From assembly GCA_016169945.1 (NCBI GenBank), contig JADLSH010000198.1:682001-746000 (forward strand): a stretch of 64,000 nucleotides of DNA, given 5' to 3'. Source of the stretch: Trachythela sp. YZ-2020. Taxonomy: Eukaryota; Cnidaria; Anthozoa; Malacalcyonacea; Clavulariidae. Of the stretch, positions 56,206 to 64,000 are shown in pieces (the first letter of the stretch is position 1; every line of letters begins with the position of its first letter). The notes under the pieces are model-generated. The model saw only the letters and a program-made list of their open reading frames with translations, did no database searches and was not told the DNA's origin. Position numbers and translations under genes: made by a program.

Positions 56206-57412
56206 GTTAATTTAAGATGTTTTAACAATTTTAACAATCGCATGTTTTGTTATCACAACTCGTTCCCATAACATGCAATGGCGTGTAAATATATACGATA
56301 CGTCACACTAAACTTCTCCAATCAGAGAACTGGGTTTGAACCACATGACCAAGGTATTTTTTAAGCGAATACCATCCTGGGGCCGACTCGTACCCAGAGG
56401 GTTTTCGCCTATAGGTGGTATTCGACTCAACAGCGGGATAGTCGACCTAGAATACCGCCCAGTCATTCATTATAGTTACGTCGGCCGCCAACATGCCGGG
56501 AGCAACAGAAAAAGTTGTTAGCGAAATTGTACTAGTAGCAACTGTACAAAGAATAAAGATGTATTTTAAAAGTATTTCTACTTCTTTGTACTAGTATCTA
56601 CTGTAGTACAGAGAAAATCCGTATAATGTTCGATATAATGTATTGGGCTTTGTGCTCGGGATATTTCATCCCTCAGGGAGGGTATTTTTTGTGGAATACC
56701 CCTCCTCCTGGGTTTATAAGTGATAAGAACCACCATGTTTTGAATGGGGATGACGATATAGCTACCTTTCACAAGAATATCTTCATGTCGCGGTGGGCGC
56801 TAACGTCATCTCTCAACTTTAGATCGCCTATCTTGTAAAATTATATAATTGAAAAACAAACTCAAAAGGCAAGCATTTCAAATATCGGAAGAGCCGATAT
56901 ATTCTGTTTACATTGCCGTGCGATCGACATGCAGGTTCGTGTCGATGAAGGACATAAAATTGTTTTATGGTAATTTTTGGATTGGATTTAGGAGTATGCA
57001 ATAAATAAAGCTATCGAATATCTTTAAAAATTATTCTTTAAATTATTCTTCAACCTTTTTCACGTGACTATGAAATAACGTAGTAAAATTGCATAATTAT
57101 AAGCGACATCTAAAACTGATAGGTTCTACTAAATTTTCTCTTGTCCAGTTATTACTTGCACTAAGGACCCCAATGACGACTTTTTAGAAAGAGAAAAGAA
57201 CAGGCTTTACAATTATTAAGCATGAAAGATGGACTCCGTTATATATATAAATATTATCGGTCGATAAGCCAAAAAGTTACCGATTATCGGCTTCTATACC
57301 GATAAAATACCGATTATCGGCTCATCCCTACTTCGGAGATTTCAATAATCTACATGATATTTGTGTTTACAGTAATTCTAGTGAATTGAGATGCATCTCT
57401 CTCTGTTTTCAG
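56206..57412 (+). other. C2CD5: C2CD5 intron 10
   Basis: No gene. Near 57250-57332 CCGATTATCGGC repeats end in CTCATCCCTA, an element end of the type that also starts at 50086 (TAGGGGTGTTCGGTATG). The two are probably separate insertions. Confidence 0.5.
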
Positions 57413-57513
57413 ACTGTAGTGGTAGCGGAGAGAAGGGAACTTTAGGCACATCATTGGGAAATTCCAAGATACCTCGACACACTATGGCAAGACAAAGAAC
57501 AATTGAGGAATTT
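57413..57513 (+). CDS. C2CD5: C2CD5 exon 11 (residues 305-338)
   Basis: Phase 1 to 0 (acceptor CTGTTTTCAG|, donor TTT|GTAAGT). Gly/Ser-rich, then SKIPRHTMARQRTIEEF, corresponding to the family segment before the EFPFFTLT block. Confidence 0.88.
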
Positions 57514-58374
57514 GTAAGTTAAAAGTATTGTAATAATTTAAAATGTGAGAGTTCCGTTTTTAGTTTATTATGCTTACCACTCTGAGGTGGACGGAAAGCC
57601 TTAACAGGTTTTACAACCCAATTGATAATGGTTCCGACGGTTAGTTAAGGTTAATTCCTAAGGGTTTGAAAAAAAAACGGAGTATACCAGGAGAAAAATC
57701 CCCGAAGTAGAAGAGAGAACTAACCAATCTCTATACTTACAACGAGTTGATCAAGCACAGGCACGTTACTCAACCGAAGTTAATCCTTGCCCTCGACCTG
57801 CGAGGTAAGGGCAGCGCGCTAACCGCATCTGCCACTTTCCCTTTCCTGGATCTATTTTTATTGAAATCCTAAAAAGTGAAGGTCATGTGTTTAAATTTCC
57901 ACTGCGCACAACCTACCAATACTTGTTGTATGTCGCTCAAGTAAACAAACAAGTATTATCAATTCTGTCTGATTGTCTGTTAGAATTGAGAAACATAATT
58001 GTGATAGTATATTTTTCGTTTGGGCATTGTCTTTATTTCACTCTTTAAAACAACAAAAATACAGTGAAAATTCAAATTATAAACTAACAAACTAAACAAA
58101 CTATAAATAAACTCCATCTCCACTACATAGTCCGCTGACCTGCGCCTGCGCCTCGTCTTTTTGTGAACGACCTAAATAAGGAAAAGAAGCAACATCCCAT
58201 AACAACAATGCATGGGGAGGGGAAATCAAGTGGAGGGAATGCATTGTTAAATCTCGTCTCGTATCTCTTATATAATTAATCTTATACTGCATCTGTTAGA
58301 ACAGACTTGCATAATCTAAAATTATATTTCGAGATACTCGACTTCAATTTAACAATGCATGTTTAAAGCCTATT
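57514..58374 (+). other. C2CD5: C2CD5 intron 11, left part
   Basis: No gene seen. At 57590-57850 there are features of a worn tRNA SINE on the minus strand (for example GGTTAGCGCGCTGCCCTTACC and GGTCGAGGGCAAGG), not strong enough to call. Confidence 0.35.
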
Positions 58375-59419
58375 TTAATTTGAGCTACTTGATAACACCG
58401 CATTACCATACGATGGGTTAAACCGCGGTTTATAGTAAAATTTGCGAAAGATACTTTCTTGAGACCAATCTGCCATAGTCAATATTTCTGGGGTAAAAAC
58501 ACCTTGATTTAGCGCTGCAGATGTAGCTGCCCCTCTTAATGAATGTGCTGAAAATATACCTGTACCAATACCAGCTAGTTGTAACAGACCTTTAATCCAC
58601 CTGGCCAAAGTTGATGAAGAGACTGGTTTATGTGGACGAATATGTGACAGAAACAATGTATCAGATTGCCTGTCATTCTTAGGTCTAAATTCTCTAGTCT
58701 TATTTCATAAGACTTCAAACATTCCACCGGGCACAAATCCTCATCTTGAGGGAACGAGGCAAGAATGCTGAGCTTAGAAGGGTCACCTTGTTTAGAAGTC
58801 TTAGTCAAACCGGGCAATCTGAAAGACACCCCTTCCGGGTGGAAAGTCCGAAACCTTAGGTCTCTCTTTGCCAGATCTGAAGATCGATATGGCGCTGTTA
58901 GCCCCAACAGTACCACTAACTTATAAAACAGAAGTTTAAGGTCCATGTCTCCATTAGGACCACGGATTTAATAAAATCTAGCACCTTGGGGACACTCCAA
59001 GTATACGAATACTTTGGTTCAGGTGGTCTTAAATGAAAGACCCCTTTTAAGAGTTGTGATACTAAAGGGTGAGACCCCACTTTAAAAGAATCAATCTCGG
59101 GTAATAATGCTGATAATGTTGACCTGTACACGTTGAGAGTGCGACACGCTTTCCCCTCTTCAAACTGATCTTTAAGGAACTCTAATACGAAACTTAAAGG
59201 TACTGAAAGGGGATTGACTTGTGGATCACACCAGCTAACCCACTTATTCCAGGCTGATGCATAAGTACTTGTGGTGTTTCTTCTCCATGCTGCCAACAAG
59301 ATGTTTCGAGTTGCTTCTGAAATATCTGCTGATTCATAGCGTTGGCTGATAGTCTCCACCCAGCCAGTTGTAAGTTGGTTACAGGATGAGATCTCTCCTC
59401 CGCAGAGGCTTTGGATCAC
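58375..59419 (-). pseudogene. DIRS tyrosine recombinase
   Basis: Minus strand in three overlapping frames. The N-terminal SAM-like part is RNTTSTYASAWNKWVSWC (59419-58916). The catalytic start is GLTAPYRSSDLAKRDL with the first Arg (58946-58575). Then come SAHSLRGAATSAAL (the H-x-x-R box) and the end MADWSQESIFRKFYY with the Trp/His-position residue and the nucleophile Tyr. All catalytic residues are still visible, but frameshifts at about 58920 and 58600 separate them. Confidence 0.82.
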
Positions 59420-60350
59420 CTCAGTGCTCTATACGCTAGATGGTAATACGTGCGCTAGATGGTATAAATAAAATGCGCTAAACTGTAATATAATGAAGAA
59501 ACCGCTAAAATTCGGAGCGCAGGCGGAGGGGAGAAACGGGAGAGGAAGGGAGAAAGCCTCTGCCCGAAATGTGAAGATATCTGTGACAAAGTGAAGATAT
59601 CTGTAACAACAAACAATCCATGGTATATTTCAATAATTCTTTGGTTTTATGTTTAATTTTTTTAATATAACGATACTTCGGACCAAGATCTACTGGCCAA
59701 CGTGTATATTTTGACATTACATTGTTCTAATACGATGAAAAAGTCTCTTGAAAAGTCTCGCTCCAGTCATGACCTAGTATGCCATGGCCGGGAATGTCGA
59801 TGATTTCGCTATGCGGATTTCGCTTGTTTGTATGCTGCGAAATCAATGTAATATTGATAGTTGGTAAAACTGTGTATAACTCTGTCTTTCACCGCGTTGG
59901 TATTATTAAATTGCAGTTGCTTTATGATATATTTTGACAATTTAAAGTTTCTCGCGAAGGCCATTTCGAAAGGTCGGCTCAAGGATGTATATGGGCTTTA
60001 AACGCTATTTTAAAAAAGAGCGCAACAGTATGATAGCCTAGCGTTGTACGTCGAACGGTCGAAGCTATGTTAAAATATATATTTTCTTCGACAGCATGAT
60101 TTTTTAAATTTACTTATTTACATACGTGATTTGCTTTCACAGGAATTAAACAATTGAACCCCCCGGTTTTTCGCCATATTGGCTGACAAATCGGGCAGAG
60201 GCTTTCTCCCTTCCTCTCCCGTTTCTCCCCTCCGCCCGCGCTCCGAATTTTAGCGGTTTCTTCATTATATTACAGTTTAGCGCATTTTATTTATACCATC
60301 TAGCGCACGTATTACCATCTAGCGTATAGAGCACTGAGGTGATCCAAAGC
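59411..60350. mobile_element. Foldback element inside the second DIRS-like element
   Basis: Arms of roughly 165-190 bp: AGGCTTTGGATCACCTCAGT, then GTGCTCTATACGCTAG, then GCGCTAAACTGTAATATAAT and a GGAGAAACGGGAGAGG tract at left (59411-59570), inverted at right (60185-60350). The middle (59571-60184) has no gene. Confidence 0.8.
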
Positions 60351-60466
60351 CTGTGCACATGGTCTGTGCACATGTGAAGTAATAATGTGTACCAAGGCTG
60401 AGCCGGCCATTCTGGAGCTACCAGTACTAATTGCTCCACCTTCTGTGTCATTACCTGCTGTAGAAA

Positions 60467-60904
60467 TCATCCTATCAAGGCAAAGGGGGAAGGCATATCT
60501 GCCAACTTACTGAGAATGCATCTGAATGCACTGCTAAGGGATCCGGTCTCCAACTGATGAACTTGGGGAGTTAGTGAGTTAGTCGAGATGCAAAGAGGTC
60601 GGTCTCTAAGGGGCCCCATTTCTCCACCAGCTATAAAGGGTTTAGTTTCCAATCGCTGGAATCTGGCAAAAGTCTGGATTCCCTGTCTGCTTTTATATTT
60701 AGGTGCCCTGGTAGATGCTGAGCAGAGACCTCCATTTTGTTTTGGAAACACCACTCCCATAGCTGTAAAGCTAAATTTGATAGCACCTGAGAGTGAGTGA
60801 CTCCCCTTTTGTTTATGTAAGCCACAACTGCTGAGTTCGAGAAAATTTATGTGAAGTCGCTTTTCTTCTAAGCACCATGGGCCCCGGTACTTATACCTTG
60901 GCAA
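60467..60904 (-). pseudogene. DIRS RNase H region, frameshifted
   Basis: Minus strand. EEKRLHINFLELSS and, in another frame, VSAQHLPGHLNIKADRESR, the RNase H tail with the Ala-Asp-x-x-Ser-Arg core. RT is absent upstream. Confidence 0.72.
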
Positions 60905-61247
60905 TATGCCCCCAAACCCTTCCGAGAGGCATCTGTTTCTATTTTATATTGCATTTATTTCGTATTACCATGTTTGCTTTTTGTTCTTTACTATTAAATC
61001 GTACTTGTTGAAATCAATCAAATAAAAAATATGTACATCCGAATTCAAATCCGAACCCCACTCCCTCAAACGCGCCAGCAATAGACAGGCCTCCGGGGCC
61101 TTAATATTTGGACAAAACACTAGTTGTTTTACCTCTGCTGGGTAAAGGAGTTTTGGTATGGTTGAAGTTTTAGTTTATGTTAAAACATGTTTTGTTAAAC
61201 GTGGGAAATTTGGGTAAAGGTTAATGAATCTATTTGAACTTTTTTAG

Positions 61248-61356
61248 GAATTCCCATTCTTTACTTTAACGAAATTTCCTTCTCGATTTCTCCGAAGTAT
61301 TGGAGGGGTTGTTAGCGCTCGATCTGTGAAACTTTTGGATAGAATAAATAATCCAG
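61248..61356 (+). CDS. C2CD5: C2CD5 exon 12 (residues 339-375), last in window
   Basis: Phase 0 to 1 (acceptor TTTTTAG|, donor CCAG|GTACAA). Encodes EFPFFTLTKFPSRFLRSIGG and VVSARSVKLLDRI, strongly conserved. No further C2CD5 exon is recognisable up to 64000, so about two thirds of the roughly 1000-residue protein lies to the right. Confidence 0.95.
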
Positions 61357-61673
61357 GTACAATATGTGATATAAAATACAGTATAATACGACATTTATTG
61401 TACGCGAGTGTTGATTGGTCGAGCAGCGTGTTTCTATTCGGCTTGTGCAAGTGACGTCACAACTCGAAACTGTAGCACTTCCGGTTTTTTGGGTGGCAAA
61501 TTCCACCATTTCTATTGGATGAATTCAAACCAATGAAAATGAAATCCAACATGGCTGACATTAAAAGTACGCCATCTTTCCTGAATAACTCGAGTTCTAG
61601 ACATGCTAAAACAAAATACTATACACCAAAATACTCATCGTTGTTCAATAACTCTAGCGAGATATAGATTGTC

Positions 61674-61960
61674 CAATGGCGGACACTAGGGGGGGCGAAG
61701 GGGGGCAATCGCCCCCCCCCAATAATTTCTCAAAGCTGAATTGCTGAATAGCATTGAATGATAGCTGATTAACTGTGTAACAAAGCTGTATCAATGATTT
61801 TACAACCACAAGAGCCTTGACAGGCTATAATTTAAGTAAATTTGCATGAAATTTAAGCCAAAAAGGTTTTAAGAATTGAGATTTGCAGCAACAAAAGGGT
61901 TGTTATATGTTGGCAACCACAAGTTCGCACCCCCAATATTTCGCGAAGTGTCCGCCACTG
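61674..61960. mobile_element. hAT-type MITE with 8-bp target duplication
   Basis: Starts CAATGGCGGACACTAGG and ends AGTGTCCGCCACTG. Both sides carry the exact 8-mer AGATTGTC (61666-61673, 61961-61968). Interior has a G run and C run. Related to 41801-41999. Confidence 0.9.
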
Positions 61961-61968
61961 AGATTGTC

Positions 61969-62542
61969 TTGTAACACTCAGTATTTCACAAGAAGACAGG
62001 GAATTTTCTATAACAAACTGGCGGATCGGGTAACCGAAAATGTTTCACTTGATTTGACTTACTTATGATGGCAGCATTCAATTTTCATGGGTGTCCAAAA
62101 AATTTAGGCCCTAGATGTCACGTGATCCATGACGTCATGAGCTCCAGTAAGCCAAAAATCAAATTCACCAAAATCAAATGATGTAAGGACCCGTATCTAA
62201 AAATCAATATTTCAAGAGTTATGGCGTGTCGAAGTTTTTTAATGAGGTCATCGCTTGTACAGAAAAAACAGAAAATGGTGCATAATTTTATCCAAATATG
62301 ACTATCTATAGCTCTATTTTCATTTTCCGATCGAAGAGATAATTTTGCATTGATTTTGAAAAACATTAAGAATACTGACTCAGCATTATATCACAAATAA
62401 GAGTTAAGTAGAAGTAAATATCTATATACTTCTATGGAAAATTTACAATATAGAAGCTAAAATATATACTTGGAAAATTTAATTTCATCTCATAGTCTCG
62501 TTGCATTCAAACAAAAACAGAACAAAATTTGTCCTAGTACCC
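61969..62542 (+). other. C2CD5: C2CD5 intron 12, gene-free stretch
   Basis: AT-rich with no recognised gene or repeat. Confidence 0.45.
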
Positions 62543-62578
62543 AGCCAGTAGTAATATAGGGGCCGTTCGACCCTTATT

Positions 62579-62870
62579 TTTAGGGGGGAGCAGGGGGGAG
62601 CAAGGGGGGAGCACATCATTAAAAATTCAAACATCATTAGCATATGGTACATTAACATACAGGGGGGAGCAGCGTCATTAACAGGGGGGAGCAGCGTCAT
62701 TAACAGGGGGGAGCAGCGTCATTAACAGGGGGGAGCAAGGGGGGAGCACATCATTAAAAATTCAAACATCATTAGCATATGGTACATTAACATACAGGGG
62801 GGGAGCAGCGTCATTAACAGGGGGGGAGCAGCGTCATTAACAGGGGGGAGCAACGTCATTAACAATTAAA
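62579..62870. repeat. G-rich tandem array
   Basis: Units of about 22 bp (GGGGGGAGCAGCGTCATTAAC) nested in a roughly 165-bp higher unit that includes ATTAGCATATGGTACATTAA, present twice. Confidence 0.85.
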
Positions 62871-63037
62871 AATTCATTAACATAAACATCATTAATTATG
62901 TATTGACGTCATAATGATATGCAAGGCGTGTTTGGGCAAAACAGTCATTAAGCTGAGCTCAGCATTTTCGTCACAAAAAGAGTTAATCCTAACGCTTTTT
63001 ATCACAATAGCTAGACCTTTCCTATATATTTTGCCAA

Positions 63038-63073
63038 GCGTTGTGTTCCAAACACAGTCCGTTTCGACAGCGA
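63038..63073 (+). promoter_or_regulatory. 36-bp dyad module, copy 1
   Basis: GCGTTGTGTTCCAAACACAG followed by TCCGTTTCGACA. The core TGTGTTccaAACACA is a dyad. Lies 60 bp before the ATG at 63134. The second copy is at 63828-63863 with one difference. Placement suggests a promoter or operator module for successive genes. Confidence 0.45.
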
Positions 63074-63133
63074 TTACAGCAGCAGCTTACTGGTTTTAGT
63101 ACTTTTGGAATTTACTCGTGAGAAGAATATACA

Positions 63134-63404
63134 ATGACTATCGACATACTGTTCATGGCCAAGAATCAACTTGTGCTTCGTGTCAATATGTGTGCTTCTA
63201 GTTTTGAGAATAAAATCTTAAATGAATTGACAGATGAAGAGTTTGAGAAGGGGTTCCCGTTTATGATGACGACGAAGATAGATATGTATATACTAATGAA
63301 GAGTTTATTGAAAAGGTTTGGTACGCGTGTGTCAAGCATGGATATATCTCTGAAGATTACGATATCATGGGGAAGTTTCTTGACGAAATAAAAGTCACTC
63401 CATA
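63134..63404 (+). CDS. Unknown acidic protein, shifted once
   Basis: ATG at 63134. About 44 codons in the first frame (ending NELTDEEFEKGFPF), then the better protein reading moves to another frame from about 63265, giving DDDEDRYVYTNEEFIEKVW and ISEDYDIMGKFLDEIKV to a stop at 63402-63404. A frameshift or a very short intron is needed. Acidic, no domain recognised. Probably the front part of the same gene as the GRF finger that follows. Confidence 0.4.
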
Positions 63405-63416
63405 AGCAAATTTTGA

Positions 63417-63761
63417 CAATGGGGAAATGTATTCGAAGAGCCAAGACCTATATGTCAACATGCAATGGTATACTATGAACGAAAAGTCAAGAAAGATGGA
63501 CCAAACCAAAACCGTCTATTTTACTGTTGCCCCAAAGAAGACGTTTGTGGTTTCTTCGAATGGAAGAAGCAAGAACCTCGTGTGATCAATACTGGCATCG
63601 AACTTTTCAGTAATCCACTACAATACCGGTACACGATTGAAGAGACAGGAGAGATATTTAATAGTACTAAATCTAACACTAAAGAGGCATACGCGGAATA
63701 TACATTTCTTAAATCTGTTAATGCTTTAACAAGTGAACTTGATGAAATAGACATCTTTTAG
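63417..63761 (+). CDS. GRF-type zinc-finger protein
   Basis: Frame open from 63417 with no Met before the finger. The usable ATG at 63465 would lose the first zinc ligands, so the true start is likely upstream by splice or shift. PICQHAMVYYERKVKKDGPN with RLFYCCPKEDVCGFFEW is a zf-GRF finger. Ligands are Cys-x-His, then Cys and Cys, and the GPNxxRxFYxCP and CGFFEW phrases are diagnostic. GRF fingers bind single-stranded nucleic acid in TOP3A, NEIL3 and APE2. Downstream is a roughly 60-residue helical tail ending at 63761. A polyadenylation signal AATAAA lies at 63781. Confidence 0.68.
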   Translation, partial: QWGNVFEEPRPICQHAMVYYERKVKKDGPNQNRLFYCCPKEDVCGFFEWKKQEPRVINTGIELFSNPLQYRYTIEETGEIFNSTKSNTKEAYAEYTFLKSVNALTSELDEIDIF

Positions 63762-63780
63762 CTGTATTTATATATGTGAC

Positions 63781-63786
63781 AATAAA
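63781..63786 (+). terminator. Polyadenylation signal AATAAA
   Basis: AATAAA 20 bases after the stop of the GRF-finger frame, followed by a T-rich stretch. Fits the 3' end of a compact gene. Confidence 0.55.
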
Positions 63787-63827
63787 TATGTTTTAAAAAA
63801 TACTGTGTTGTGTGCTTTTTTTTCGTT

Positions 63828-63863
63828 GCGTTGTGTTCCAAACACAGTCCGTTTCGACAACGA
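63828..63863 (+). promoter_or_regulatory. 36-bp dyad module, copy 2
   Basis: Matches 63038-63073 with one base changed, in the same orientation and 790 bp downstream, immediately after the GRF gene. A next gene would be expected just right of the window edge. Confidence 0.45.
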
Positions 63864-64000
63864 GTAAATATATTCTCGTATCTATAATATCACCTTAAAC
63901 AAGACGGCTTAGACAACTAATATAGCGACGCTTAACCTAGTAAAATATTATGCGAAATAATAACAAGTAGAAATATAGCGTTCTAAAACAAATATATGTT

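Larger units (their letters stand above)
58375..60904 (-). mobile_element. Second DIRS-like element, partial
   Basis: Minus-strand retroelement fragment with RNase H region (60904-60467) followed by tyrosine recombinase (59419-58375). A roughly 940-bp foldback (59411-60350) is inserted between them. No terminal repeats were identified, and RT and Gag are absent, so it is truncated. Different in sequence from the element at 3838-12430. Confidence 0.8.
62543..64000 (+). mobile_element. Left end of an element with a GRF-finger gene
   Basis: Starts with the terminus-like CAGTAGTAATATAGGGGCCG (62546 on), followed by a G-rich tandem array, then TATGTATTGACGTCATAATG and GGGCAAAACAGTCATTA (62895-62955), which are also the outer units of the palindrome at 35976-38640. 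A compact gene between two dyad modules follows. The right end is outside the window. Confidence 0.6.

Noticed and set aside
50086..57332. One large element between TAGGGGTGTTCGG and CTCATCCCTA ends
   Set aside because: Ends are only weakly alike and exons 9 and 10 lie between them in normal order, so they are likely separate worn insertions.

Overview
The window is eukaryotic (metazoan) genomic DNA, probably from a cnidarian or another marine invertebrate. This rests on a spliced animal gene with long introns, a dense mixture of DIRS, CR1/L2-like LINE, Penelope-like, P-like and hAT/piggyBac-type elements, and TTAGGG-like interspersed repeats. The species cannot be fixed from the sequence. 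There is no bacterial gene organisation.

The one clear host gene is the 5' part of C2CD5 (C2 domain-containing protein 5, also called CDP138) on the + strand. Twelve coding exons lie between 18300 and 61356. All have GT-AG borders and consistent phases, and together they encode about residues 1-374. The gene runs off the right edge. Exon 1 to mid exon 5 carry the N-terminal Ca2+-binding type C2 domain with its aspartates. Two candidate exons of an unidentified minus-strand gene lie at 437-730 and 3219-3402.

Region by region: 1-3837 holds MITEs and the two minus-strand exons. 3838-12430 is a minus-strand DIRS-like retroelement (Gag, RT, RNase H, tyrosine recombinase) with short direct terminal repeats. 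It has been broken by a LINE, a Penelope-like fragment carrying a hammerhead-ribozyme-like motif, a SINE and several MITEs. 12430-18299 holds repeats, including a 2.1 kb foldback element and a MITE with telomere-like repeats just upstream of C2CD5. Introns 1-5 hold MITEs, SINEs and Penelope-like remnants. Intron 6 (12 kb) holds a decayed CR1-like LINE with a 2A-like motif, an unrecognised spliced gene between inverted arms, and a 2.6 kb palindrome built from roughly 20-bp satellite units. Intron 8 holds a complete but decayed P-superfamily transposon (42381-50063) with terminal inverted repeats, a target duplication and a second, convergent C2H2 zinc-finger gene. Intron 11 holds a second DIRS-like element with a foldback inside it. 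The right edge (62543-64000) is the start of another element. It shares its terminus with the palindrome region and carries a gene with a GRF zinc finger between two copies of a 36-bp dyad module.

The transposon genes do not cooperate with the host gene. They are insertions in its introns, mostly broken by frameshifts, truncation or nested elements. The best candidates for something undescribed are the 33-38.7 kb assembly and the related element at the right edge, which share a terminal sequence and a subterminal repeat and carry proteins I do not recognise apart from the GRF finger.
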